Below the pieces are notes generated by a model. The model made no database searches. It was not told where the DNA came from and saw only the letters and a program-made list of their open reading frames with translations. Source: a bacterium (GTDB lineage: Bacteria > Spirochaetota > UBA4802 > UBA5550). Taken from it: DNA of 14,146 nucleotides. Location of the stretch: the NCBI GenBank assembly GCA_024224995.1, contig JAAENB010000292.1, positions 1 through 14,146 on the forward strand. The letters are read 5' to 3'. The position numbers and the translations under genes were made by a program. Positions 1-7,038 of the stretch are shown here, piece after piece (position 1 is the stretch's first letter; every line of letters begins with the position of its first letter).

Positions 1-193
1 CGGAGCCGGGCGTCCATGATGAGGCATTCAAGTCCGAGATATCCCCTCGCAGGAAGCTCATATTGCTGTAAATATCGGAGAAGCTGAATCCCTCGTCTTT
101 CTCTGAATTATCGTTTTGAGTAAGCCCGGCCTCGCACCCGGTCAAAGCAAGTACCCAAATACAGAACACCGTTGTAGTAAAAAAATTTTTCAT
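1..193 (-). CDS. Lipoprotein, N-terminal part (cut by window edge)
   Basis: Only the first 64 codons are in the window; the gene runs off the left edge. The protein starts MKNFFTTTVF, has a hydrophobic stretch and then a canonical lipobox LTGC with the lipid-bearing Cys at residue 20, so it should be exported by Sec, cleaved by signal peptidase II and anchored in a membrane. The mature start is polar (EAGLTQNDNSEKDEG) as is usual for a tether. The start is well supported: an AGGAGG Shine-Dalgarno lies at 203-208, nine bases upstream, and a sigma70-type promoter is visible at 236-263. The visible part has no domain I recognise, so the function is unknown. Confidence 0.8.
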   Translation of the reverse strand, partial: MKNFFTTTVFCIWVLALTGCEAGLTQNDNSEKDEGFSFSDIYSNMSFLRGDISDLNASSWTPGS

Positions 194-235
194 TTAAAAA
201 GTCCTCCTGAATTTTATTGTTGCTGATATCTTTTA

Positions 236-263
236 AATATAAAATTCATCGATTCGCTGTCAA
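236..263 (-). promoter_or_regulatory. Sigma70-type promoter for the left-edge lipoprotein
   Basis: Read on the minus strand there is a perfect -35 box TTGACA (258-263), a 16-base spacer, and a -10 box TATATT (236-241, five of six consensus bases). It points at the lipoprotein start at 193, leaving a leader of roughly 35-40 bases that includes the AGGAGG ribosome site. Confidence 0.6.
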
Positions 264-295
264 ACTTTTTAAATACTGCGCGGGTTTAGACATGA

Positions 296-312
296 AGCAG
301 GAATATCCTGCT
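296..312. repeat. Short perfect inverted repeat
   Basis: AGCAGGA and TCCTGCT flank a three-base ATA, giving a 17-bp perfect palindrome between the divergent left-edge lipoprotein and the DUF3795 gene. It lies about 35 bases behind the -35 box of the lipoprotein promoter, so it could be an operator. The same GCAGGA/TCCTGC arms recur at 907-934 with a longer loop. The role is inferred only. The rest of 210-443 holds a 5-bp hairpin CCGGA-TCT-TCCGG at 365-377 and no gene. Confidence 0.35.
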
Positions 313-443
313 CCGTTAATTCACGCGGCTTCTAAAAAAAAATCAGCCTCATAGTTGCCGCAGACCGGATCTTCCGGAACACCGGGAATTTTTTGGTTGA
401 CATTTCCCGCAGAGAGTGGTCTCTTAAGATATCAGGTATAAAA

Positions 444-905
444 ATGAAGAAATCAAATCCAATTACAGAAGAACTTATAGCGCCCTGCGGAATGAATTGC
501 GCTATTTGCAGTAGATATCTTTCTTATGTTAATAATTTAAAACGGCCACAATGCACGGGCTGCCGCCCGGAAAATAAGAAGTGTGAATACTTATTTAAAA
601 AATGTACGGGGATTAATAATACTTCGGAAGGCAATTCCGTCAATACCGTCTTTTGTTTTGAATGCCATCAGTATCCCTGCAAACAGATCAAGCGTATGGA
701 TGACAGGTATAGAAAAAATTACAACATGAGCGTAAAGGAGAATCTGGAACATATTGAACAAAAGGGAATTGATAAATTCATTGATGCTCAATACAAGAAA
801 TATTGTTGTTCAAAGTGCGGCGGATTAATCTCAATTCACAATAGAAAGTGCTTCAACTGTGATACGATCACCCGGTTAGTAGAAAAAATCAGTAAGGAAT
901 CTTAA
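444..905 (+). CDS. DUF3795-family cysteine-rich protein
   Basis: A 153-residue protein with about 15 cysteines. The N-terminal part reads APCGMNCAICSRY (residues 13-25) followed by CTGC (37-40), the pattern of the DUF3795 family of small presumed metal-binding proteins. Further Cys residues sit at 47, 54, 71, 74 and 79. The C-terminus adds a zinc-ribbon-like pair, CSKC (122-125) and CFNC (136-139), an extension I would not expect in the core family. No signal peptide or membrane helix, so cytoplasmic. The biochemical role of the family is not established. I place the start at the ATG at 444 because the family-like sequence begins just after it; an in-frame TTG at 393 would add 17 residues unlike the family. 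The Shine-Dalgarno is weak (AGG at 434-436). The AraC-type gene follows 73 bases later on the same strand. Confidence 0.75.
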   Translation: MKKSNPITEELIAPCGMNCAICSRYLSYVNNLKRPQCTGCRPENKKCEYLFKKCTGINNTSEGNSVNTVFCFECHQYPCKQIKRMDDRYRKNYNMSVKENLEHIEQKGIDKFIDAQYKKYCCSKCGGLISIHNRKCFNCDTITRLVEKISKES

Positions 906-906
906 C

Positions 907-940
907 GCAGGATTAATCAGAAAATATTTCCTGCTTTTAT
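907..940 (+). terminator. Weak stem-loop plus T-run after the DUF3795 gene
   Basis: GCAGGA (907-912) and TCCTGC (929-934) can pair around a 16-base loop, and TTTT follows directly (935-938). Position right after the stop codon fits a weak intrinsic terminator, but the six-pair stem with a long loop is marginal. Confidence 0.3.
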
Positions 941-978
941 TGTCGGCATTAATATGATGCTGTTAGAGGATTAAAAGA

Positions 979-2046
979 ATGAGTAATTATGACGGATATG
1001 ATATAGTTTTATTGTTTACTTTTTCCGGTGTTTTTTTCGCCTTTGTCTTATCAATAGGAACAGTGTTGAGCCGGGAGAAAAAACCAATTGATTATATCAT
1101 TGCCGGTTTGTGGTTCTGTTATGGTTTTTTACTTCTACAGGTTTGCAATTATTTTATAATAGATGATGAATCTTCATGGACCCTCTTTTTTTTAGCGGAA
1201 CCTCCTGCGGCTTTTATTATGGGGCCGCTTCTTTTCTTTTACTTCAGGCATATAATTGACAGCGCTCAAAAATTTTCCAAAGGCACAATCCTTCATTTTA
1301 TCCCTGGTATTCTTGTTGCTATGGTTTGTATTTTTTTAGCCTTCACGAATGAGCCTTTTGAAAACCCTCTCGCGGACTATATATTTTCAATCCCCTACCT
1401 GTGGATAGAAGGATATTTGATTTTGGGTCTTTTTTATTCGTATTCATCATGGATGTCGAAATTAGTTAAAAATAGAAAAGTATTTATAACAGCTCTTTTA
1501 CTTTTAATAGAGGCTATTGTTATTTTTGGATTGTTAATAGGAGTAGAATTCCTGGAATATGGAACTCTCCTTGTCATTGTATCGGTTATGGCTCTTCAAA
1601 TTATGACAACAATCTATTTTATCGGCCGGCGATATCCCGAGTTCCTTTTTATTATGACCAGTGAAATGAGTATGGTAAAGTATGAATCTTCAAAGATTAG
1701 AGGATTGGACACAGAAGCAGTACTCAAACGAATGCAGGATCTTATGAATTTTCAAAAGATTTATATGGATGATGAGCTCTCTTTGCAGTCTTTAAGCGAC
1801 AGGCTGGAGATCACAACTCATCAATTATCTGAAATCTTAAATGAACGAATTGGTAAAAACTTTAATGAATATATTAATCATTTCCGAATTGATGAGGCTC
1901 AAGAATTACTGGAAAAAAATATGGAGCAATCAATTATTTCTGTTGCCTACACCGTTGGTTTTAATTCAAAATCATCTTTTAATTCGGTATTCAAAAAATT
2001 CAGCGGGGAAACACCCTCTGAATACAGGAAAAGGGTCGCGTTCTAA
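979..2046 (+). CDS. Membrane-bound AraC-family transcriptional regulator
   Basis: A 355-residue protein in two parts. Residues 8-30, 37-60, 68-90, 103-122, 133-155, 167-190 and 195-216 are hydrophobic and look like seven membrane helices. Residues about 265-351 form an AraC-type double helix-turn-helix: LSLQSLSDRLEI is the first recognition unit, and SVAYTVGFNSKSSFNSVFKK with TPSEYRK is the classic C-terminal signature. This membrane-sensor AraC arrangement is known in several phyla and suggests that a signal at or in the membrane directly controls DNA binding. The ligand is unknown. The start is supported by AGAGGA at 965-970, eight bases upstream. It is convergent with the agmatine-deiminase operon, ending only 10 bases from the last gene of that operon, so shared regulation is possible but not shown. 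Confidence 0.88.
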   Translation: MSNYDGYDIVLLFTFSGVFFAFVLSIGTVLSREKKPIDYIIAGLWFCYGFLLLQVCNYFIIDDESSWTLFFLAEPPAAFIMGPLLFFYFRHIIDSAQKFSKGTILHFIPGILVAMVCIFLAFTNEPFENPLADYIFSIPYLWIEGYLILGLFYSYSSWMSKLVKNRKVFITALLLLIEAIVIFGLLIGVEFLEYGTLLVIVSVMALQIMTTIYFIGRRYPEFLFIMTSEMSMVKYESSKIRGLDTEAVLKRMQDLMNFQKIYMDDELSLQSLSDRLEITTHQLSEILNERIGKNFNEYINHFRIDEAQELLEKNMEQSIISVAYTVGFNSKSSFNSVFKKFSGETPSEYRKRVAF

Positions 2047-2056
2047 ATTTATAAAG

Positions 2057-3019
2057 TTAAAATTCTATTTCAAAGCTAAGAGCAATACTGCTTAAATAGA
2101 CTGTTGATTTATTATTGATGTCTATTTTCCCGAACGCAAAATAGTCAACATCTTTAGTAGAATCGGTAAAGTTGGGATCACGAGAAAACTGTGCCGTTAC
2201 GGTAAGTGAGTAAATATCATTAAAGAGAAAATTTATTACCGGTCCAAAATTCCAGGTAATGAAGTCCGATCCCCATCCACCGGAATTTACCGTTGAATCA
2301 TTTACTCCTGTGATGCGTTGATCTGTTCCAAATACAAAACCTATTAGATTAATACAGGCAGGGCTTAACGGCATTTGGTATCCCACAAGAAAAGATTGAG
2401 ACCAGGTAAAACCATTCCGGTTTTGTCCGTCATCGTCTTCCCATAACCAGTACCTATGCTCATGAGTCGCACCGGTAAAATGCTGGTACGTAATACTTTC
2501 TTCTGCTGAGAAAACAAGATGGGTCCAATCCCCTTTTATAATTTCACCCAGGTCAAATTCAAACGCAGCGTTTATTTCAGAAATAGAAACAATCCCGGCA
2601 GCATTTTCAAGACCACCTGGTGTATTAAGCGCAAGCCCATACGCTTCAATAGAATCGATATTCCATCCTGTACCTATTTTAGCAGCCAATCCTAATGAAA
2701 AAAAGGCCAGTGGGGTAAATTTAAAACCCGGTTCAATTTCAATTGTCACTGGCGAACAATTTGCTGATATCATAAAGGCCAGGTAATCCAGCGTTTCCAC
2801 ATAAAAAGTATAACATGCTTTTATTCCATAGTCGCTGGAATCCTGAACACCAATCCCACTTAAACGAGGATAATATGCTGCATCGATACCAATAGAATGA
2901 GTAATTTCAAAATCCGGGGTTGCATTTTTTTCAATAATATTGTCATTGCCATATGCAGCCGCGATTCTCAACGGAATGACCGCGAATATTATTAGTAATT
3001 TGATAATTGATGTTTTCAT
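2057..3019 (-). CDS. Putative outer-membrane beta-barrel protein
   Basis: A 320-residue protein beginning MKTSIIKLLIIFAVIP with a Sec signal peptide, probably cut after the AAA near residues 20-22. The mature part is rich in alternating polar/hydrophobic strands with aromatic residues and ends LSFEIEF, and a C-terminal Phe is the usual sorting signal of outer-membrane barrels. I do not recognise a named family. It is the last gene of a three-gene minus-strand operon, starting one base after the stop of the FAD oxidoreductase. No convincing Shine-Dalgarno precedes the ATG, which fits translational coupling. The open frame extends upstream to 3136, but that part lies inside the oxidoreductase gene and has no signal sequence, so I chose the internal ATG. 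A role in moving the operon's substrate or product across the outer membrane is a guess. Confidence 0.68.
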   Translation of the reverse strand: MKTSIIKLLIIFAVIPLRIAAAYGNDNIIEKNATPDFEITHSIGIDAAYYPRLSGIGVQDSSDYGIKACYTFYVETLDYLAFMISANCSPVTIEIEPGFKFTPLAFFSLGLAAKIGTGWNIDSIEAYGLALNTPGGLENAAGIVSISEINAAFEFDLGEIIKGDWTHLVFSAEESITYQHFTGATHEHRYWLWEDDDGQNRNGFTWSQSFLVGYQMPLSPACINLIGFVFGTDQRITGVNDSTVNSGGWGSDFITWNFGPVINFLFNDIYSLTVTAQFSRDPNFTDSTKDVDYFAFGKIDINNKSTVYLSSIALSFEIEF

Positions 3020-3020
3020 T

Positions 3021-4436
3021 TTAAAAAAACCGTGAAAAAAGTTTAAAACCCATGTACCGGAGACTTCTTGGCCCCAAATAGGGCAGCGGCCGATTAACCA
3101 GGAAGTACTCGCTAAATTCTGTTTTCTCTCGGGCAATCAAATCGCTCATGATCCTGGCGGCAGTATGGGCGAATGAAACGCCGTGGCCGCAGTATCCAAC
3201 TCCGTAAAAGATGTTTTTGTGCGTTCCCATAACTCCCACGGAAGGCGCGAAATCCCGGGTCATGGAAACAGACCCTCCCCATTTGTGATCAATTTTTAAT
3301 CCCTCCAGTTGCGGAAACGTGTAGAACAGATCCTCTTCAAGGATCTTCAGGACCTGTTTATTATTACCGGTGCTTAATCCGTCATTCGCGTAATATGGGT
3401 ATTCAGATCCGCCAATAATAATCCGCTTGTCTTCCGAAAGCAGAAGGTAATTAAAATTGTCCCTGGAATCGGTTATTATGCTTCCTTTCTGCCATCCAAT
3501 TTCACTCAGCTGTTCTTTGGATAACGGCGCTGTGGCGATGTTGTATGCCGCAACGGGAATTGTTCCGGACTTGAAATATCCCAGGTTATGGGAATAGGCG
3601 TTCAATCCGAGAACAAGTACGGGAGCGGTTATTGTCCCCTGCTCGGTTTCCACCAGGTGAGTTTTACCGGACCTGACTTTTAGCACCTGGGTTTGTTCCC
3701 TTATTTCCACCCCCATCTCTTCAACAACTTTTTTCATTCCCCGGACCAGCTTTGCCGGGTTGACCCGCCCTCCATTTGGGACTTTTAGCCCGCCAATGTA
3801 TATTGGAGATTGAATTTCCTTTTTAAATGATTCGCCCTGGAGGAGCTCTGCCTTAATGCCCATTAGCGCGTATTCTTTTCTCGTCTCTTCCAATTCCAGC
3901 ATCTGCTCTTCAGTAAGAGCCGCTTCAAGGGACCCCTTTTCATTAAATTCACAGTCTATGCCGTGTTTATTAACGAAGGTTTTAATCATCTCCTCTCCGT
4001 ACTCCGTCAGTTTATAAGCTTCTATGCCCTTTTCCAGGCCGAACTCTTTGCTATACTCGTCTATTCCGCCCACTTCAGGACCATGATGGCCGCCATTACG
4101 GCCGCTGGCTCCGTAACCGCAGTATGCTCCTTCGAGAACAACGATTTTTTTATTGGGATACCGCTGGGCCAGGTGATACGCCGTAGACAGGCCGGTAAAT
4201 CCTCCGCCAATGATAACGATATGGGCCTTATGGTTTCCTTTTAACGGATTATTTATGACCATGAGGTTTTTATCCACTTTCGTAAACCAGAAGTTGTCCG
4301 TTGAAAACTCGTAGAGCAATTGAGGTATATTAGGATCGTCTTCCAATATATTCTTCAACTCCGACAGGCCCAGAGCCCCAAACGCGCCAATGGCCATACC
4401 GCTTAAAAAGAAACGCCTTGTGATATTTCTGTTCAT
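3021..4436 (-). CDS. Tat-exported FAD-dependent amine/amino-acid oxidoreductase (DAO family)
   Basis: A 471-residue flavoprotein. The N-terminus carries a textbook twin-arginine signal, TRRFFLSG (residues 6-13) followed by a hydrophobic run, so it should be exported folded with its FAD. The Rossmann dinucleotide site is IIGGGFTGLSTAYHLA (75-90), with E102 at the end of the second strand, then GYGASGRNGG (107-116), the signature typical of gamma-glutamylputrescine oxidoreductase and related DAO enzymes. A second FAD contact, GVGYCGHGVSFAHTAAR, lies near the C-terminus. Cytosolic relatives are about 425 residues; the excess here is mostly the signal and linker. It starts five bases after the agmatine-deiminase-like gene, using a GGAG within the end of that gene, and is followed one base later by the outer-membrane protein. 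Substrate is inferred from context: putrescine or a derivative. Glycine or D-amino acids remain possible. Confidence 0.85.
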   Translation of the reverse strand: MNRNITRRFFLSGMAIGAFGALGLSELKNILEDDPNIPQLLYEFSTDNFWFTKVDKNLMVINNPLKGNHKAHIVIIGGGFTGLSTAYHLAQRYPNKKIVVLEGAYCGYGASGRNGGHHGPEVGGIDEYSKEFGLEKGIEAYKLTEYGEEMIKTFVNKHGIDCEFNEKGSLEAALTEEQMLELEETRKEYALMGIKAELLQGESFKKEIQSPIYIGGLKVPNGGRVNPAKLVRGMKKVVEEMGVEIREQTQVLKVRSGKTHLVETEQGTITAPVLVLGLNAYSHNLGYFKSGTIPVAAYNIATAPLSKEQLSEIGWQKGSIITDSRDNFNYLLLSEDKRIIIGGSEYPYYANDGLSTGNNKQVLKILEEDLFYTFPQLEGLKIDHKWGGSVSMTRDFAPSVGVMGTHKNIFYGVGYCGHGVSFAHTAARIMSDLIAREKTEFSEYFLVNRPLPYLGPRSLRYMGFKLFSRFF

Positions 4437-4441
4437 ATGTT

Positions 4442-5563
4442 TTATTCTCCGTCAAGATATTCTATTGAGTGCAGCGGTTCATCATTGGTAACGCAGTGTA
4501 TTCCTCCACCTAACCGCCAGATCGCGTTTACTTCGATCATATGGACTGTCCGGTTTGGATAGAGTGACTGCAATTTAGCTCTGGCGGACTTGTCCCAGGC
4601 GTCATTGCCAAAAGCCATGCCCAGCACAAATTTATTCCCAACCAGGTAGTTCATATATATCGCGGGTAATTCTTCGCCCTTAACACTTATAAAACCCGGT
4701 ATGGGAAATCGTTCTACCGTTAATCCTGCCGCTTTAGCGGCTGCTGCTAAATTATCGAGGTTTGCTTTTTCTCCGGAATAAGACTCGTTTGCCGCATCAG
4801 CTACCCGGGCAATCACCACAGTTGACTCATTGACAAATCGTGCAGTGCCGTCAATATGACCGGTTGTGATATCCTCGGGATCATGTCCTTCCATCCAGAT
4901 CACCCTGGATACTCCAAATTTTTCTTTTAAATATATCTCAGTTCGTTCCTTTGACCAGCCCGGATTCCGGTCACGCTGACAATCCCAATTAAGCATTACC
5001 ATGTCCTTACCATTAGCTTCCAGGTTACCTCGTTCCAAAATATAGCTGTTGTTATTTTCATATTCGCCTCCCACCCGGTGACAGATCACTTGCGGAATTT
5101 TATTATCGTTTTTATATTCCACATCATCTCCCGAGTCCTGACCATAAGCATCAAATCCGAAATCCTGTACCCATTTACTGTTTTTATCAAAAACATAAAC
5201 CGGTCCGTTGTCTCGAAGCCATATACTGTCGTAATTTGCCGTATGAAAGGTAATTCTTGTTAAAGGAACATTTTGTTCCCGGAACATTTGAGTCGCCCTC
5301 GATTTCATGCTTTCATTAAGAACAATTAGATTAACATTTTCATACTGTTGAATCACAGCAGCAATGCTCACAAAGGAAGGCCGTAAACCAGACTCCCAAT
5401 CTCCGGGCCATTGCATCCAGACTGAAGCCTGCTCTTCCCATTCACCGGGTAATCGTGTAGACGCGGTGTCTCTGGCTTTTGGTTTTGTACAGGAAACGTT
5501 CACCAGCATCAGGAATCCAAAAGTAAGCATAAAAATCCGGTTAATTGTAATTCTCAGGTCCAT
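4442..5563 (-). CDS. Agmatine deiminase / peptidyl-arginine deiminase-family lipoprotein
   Basis: A 373-residue member of the Porphyromonas-type deiminase family. Visible motifs: PGEWEEQASVWMQWP (39-53), WLRDNGP (115-121) with the substrate-binding Asp118, TTGHIDGTARF (233-243) with catalytic His236, and GGGIHCVTNDEP (352-363) with the nucleophile Cys357. Agmatine deiminases convert agmatine to N-carbamoylputrescine and ammonia; related enzymes act on peptidyl-arginine. Unusually for an agmatine deiminase it has an export signal ending VNVSC, which would make Cys25 a relaxed lipobox cysteine, so it probably acts outside the cytoplasm. One deviation is LERGN at 176-180 where relatives I recall have EGGN or EGGS. 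Start supported by GGAG seven bases upstream. It is the first gene of the operon, with a conserved 54-bp repeat about 35 bases in front of it. Confidence 0.87.
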   Translation of the reverse strand: MDLRITINRIFMLTFGFLMLVNVSCTKPKARDTASTRLPGEWEEQASVWMQWPGDWESGLRPSFVSIAAVIQQYENVNLIVLNESMKSRATQMFREQNVPLTRITFHTANYDSIWLRDNGPVYVFDKNSKWVQDFGFDAYGQDSGDDVEYKNDNKIPQVICHRVGGEYENNNSYILERGNLEANGKDMVMLNWDCQRDRNPGWSKERTEIYLKEKFGVSRVIWMEGHDPEDITTGHIDGTARFVNESTVVIARVADAANESYSGEKANLDNLAAAAKAAGLTVERFPIPGFISVKGEELPAIYMNYLVGNKFVLGMAFGNDAWDKSARAKLQSLYPNRTVHMIEVNAIWRLGGGIHCVTNDEPLHSIEYLDGE

Positions 5564-5598
5564 TTATTATCTCCAAATTTAGTTTAATTTCATCTTTA

Positions 5599-5652
5599 GA
5601 AAATTTAGCGATAAATCCTGTTTGGATCGACCTTATATATAATATTGGACTC
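5599..5652. repeat. 54-bp direct repeat, copy 1 (upstream of the deiminase operon)
   Basis: Matches 6654-6707 without gaps at 51 of 54 positions. The sequence contains AAATTTAGCGATAAATCC and a TATATAATATTGGACTC core. This copy ends about 35 bases before the start of the deiminase gene. Because both copies sit at nearly the same distance upstream of a minus-strand gene, the repeat may hold a shared promoter or operator; alternatively the copies mark a duplication or insertion of the 1055 bases between them. Confidence 0.85.
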
Positions 5653-5895
5653 TTTTTTTGTTTATTTCAAGGAGAAATCAACCTTCATTTTTAAAAAATT
5701 TTGTCTTATTTTTTGGGCTCACTATAATGTACCTGGTTTCTATGAAAAATCAGGCGGAAGAATTATTGAGAACAGGTTTATAAATTCAAGATCAATTAAT
5801 GCCCCTGAAAACAATCCCTGGTTTGATGAGTGTCATTGGACAGAGGGAGTAATTGATCTTAATGGTCCGGGGTATTCGTACGCTCCGGCGGGATG
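5653..5895. other. Unassigned AT-rich stretch next to the GC-rich block
   Basis: Between repeat copy 1 and the M23 gene. A plus-strand frame is open over 5645-5899 (TTG start, no ribosome site) and from about 5720 reads plausibly protein-like (FWAHYNVPGFYEKSGG, then NNPWFDECHWTEGVIDLNG), ending at a stop where the GC-rich block begins. This could be a remnant of a gene cut by the insertion, but I recognise no family and would not call it a gene. Confidence 0.3.
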
Positions 5896-6615
5896 TTAGC
5901 GCGCCGGCCTGTGAGTCCTGATGAACTTGAGGGGATGCGTGTAGCGCTCCGCGACCTCTTCGTCTGTGGTCAGGCCCATGTCCTGGGGCCACGCATCTGC
6001 CCTCAAGTTGGTTGTGCGTATTTCGAAGTGCAGATGGTCGTTCCACGAATTGGTCCCAATCACTCCGTCCGTGCGGCCCACCAGGCCAATGCGTTGATTA
6101 CGCCGGACGACTTCATTGAGCCCAACCTCAATGGTCTGGCAGTGGGCATAGAGGGACCAGACTCTCTTGTTGGTGTCATTTTCCCGGTAATCGTGTTGAA
6201 TGAGGATGAGGTTCCCCCACCCCTTATCTCTATCTCCGCCATTATGCCGGTCCGGATAGGCTTCCCGGTCATAGACGATGTCGACGACCACGCCGTCCCC
6301 AATCGCCCGGAGTTCGTACCCTGCAGCGCTTGAGCCGTCATCTCTCATGAAGTCGATAGCCGCGTGAATGCCGTCATCCCTGTGGACGAGATAGCTGGAG
6401 GCGTCCCAGGTTTTGTCGGCTTCCGGCGGCTCCCGCCAACCGTCCATTTCGCCTGGATTGACGGGGAAGTCGAACCCGTCCGCAAGGGCGTTGCCCTCAA
6501 CGATGGGCACGTTCCAGGAGACGTCATTTGTACCGTCACAGCCGCTGGCACTCAGCAGGAACACAAGCAGGAAAAGTGCGAGCCCCGCATCTCGAATCGT
6601 GAATCTTTGCTGCAT
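5896..6615 (-). CDS. M23-family metallopeptidase lipoprotein (LytM-type)
   Basis: A 239-residue exported protein. The signal ends ASGC, so Cys26 is likely lipid-modified. The peptidase M23 zinc site is complete: GIHAAIDF supplies His84 and Asp88, SLYAHC supplies His158, and HLHFEIR supplies His194 and the third ligand His196. Enzymes of this family cut peptide cross-links of peptidoglycan, and the anchored form suggests wall remodelling from an inner or outer membrane. A GAGAGGT ribosome site lies a few bases before the ATG. The gene is strikingly GC-rich compared with its neighbours (40 of 60 bases in 5941-6000 are G or C), and the region is bracketed by 54-bp direct repeats, so it probably arrived by transfer. 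Several open frames on the opposite strand are a by-product of this composition. Confidence 0.88.
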   Translation of the reverse strand: MQQRFTIRDAGLALFLLVFLLSASGCDGTNDVSWNVPIVEGNALADGFDFPVNPGEMDGWREPPEADKTWDASSYLVHRDDGIHAAIDFMRDDGSSAAGYELRAIGDGVVVDIVYDREAYPDRHNGGDRDKGWGNLILIQHDYRENDTNKRVWSLYAHCQTIEVGLNEVVRRNQRIGLVGRTDGVIGTNSWNDHLHFEIRTTNLRADAWPQDMGLTTDEEVAERYTHPLKFIRTHRPAR

Positions 6616-6653
6616 AATTACCTCTCATTTTTTGTCATATTGTGCTATATTTT

Positions 6654-6707
6654 GAAAATTTAGCGATAAATCCTGCCTGGATCGACCTGATATATAATAT
6701 TGGACTC
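6654..6707. repeat. 54-bp direct repeat, copy 2 (upstream of the M23 gene)
   Basis: Same element as 5599-5652, offset by exactly 1055 bases, with three differences. It lies about 38 bases upstream of the M23 gene start. A small inverted repeat CTCC-TTTTT-GGAG straddles its right end (6706-6718) and is absent from copy 1. Confidence 0.85.
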
Positions 6708-6782
6708 CTTTTTGGAGAAAATTTATAGAATCCACTCATTAACATCCTCTTCATCCAGGTTAGATTGAGTCGCTTAATGTAA

Positions 6783-7010
6783 TTTAATAACTATCAAAGG
6801 CGCGGTCTTGCGAGAAGACTGATGGAATTAATCGAGGATGAAGCCATAGCATCAGGAACAAGGCTGATGTCAACCGACGTACGAGCGGACAATACCGCCG
6901 CGATAAAGCTTTATGAATGTATGGGCTACAAAACCACTGAACAGAACAAACCAAAATTGTTTGCCGCTAAATTGGGCAACCCCAATAGAATGACAAAAGA
7001 ACTTCTATGA
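6783..7010 (+). pseudogene. GNAT acetyltransferase, C-terminal remnant
   Basis: The reading frame opens after a TAA at 6780 and reads YQRRGLARRLMELIEDEA, the acetyl-CoA-binding motif A (Q/R-x-x-G-x-G/A) of GNAT N-acetyltransferases. It continues with NTAAIKLYECMGYKTTE, the conserved motif B around the catalytic Tyr, to a normal C-terminus near 7010. The first half of the fold is missing: no upstream coding sequence in any frame joins to it, and the stop lies immediately before the motif. An internal ATG at 6822 would start after motif A. I read this as a 5'-truncated, non-functional gene whose head was lost in the rearrangement that also placed the repeat and M23 gene alongside it. Confidence 0.7.
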
Positions 7011-7030
7011 ATAAGGCATGTCTGCAACAA
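7002..7030. repeat. Imperfect direct repeat, copy 1
   Basis: CTTCTATGAATAAGGCATG continuing into TCTGCAACAA resembles 7760-7787 over about 28 positions with one gap and about four mismatches. It overlaps the stop of the GNAT remnant. The pair flanks the small membrane ORF and the truncated RhuM-like gene. Confidence 0.5.
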
Positions 7031-7038
7031 AGGGCATT

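Noticed and set aside
393..443. TTG start extending the DUF3795 gene by 17 residues
   Set aside because: No ribosome site, residues unlike the family, and the family-like part begins right after the ATG at 444.
3020..3136. Extended start of the outer-membrane protein (frame open to 3136)
   Set aside because: The extra 39 residues overlap the 3' end of the flavoenzyme gene in another frame, and the true signal peptide begins at the internal ATG at 3019.
5893..6663. Several long open frames on the plus strand and in other minus frames across the M23 gene
   Set aside because: They are shadows caused by high GC content; only the 5896-6615 frame has a signal peptide and complete zinc-site motifs.
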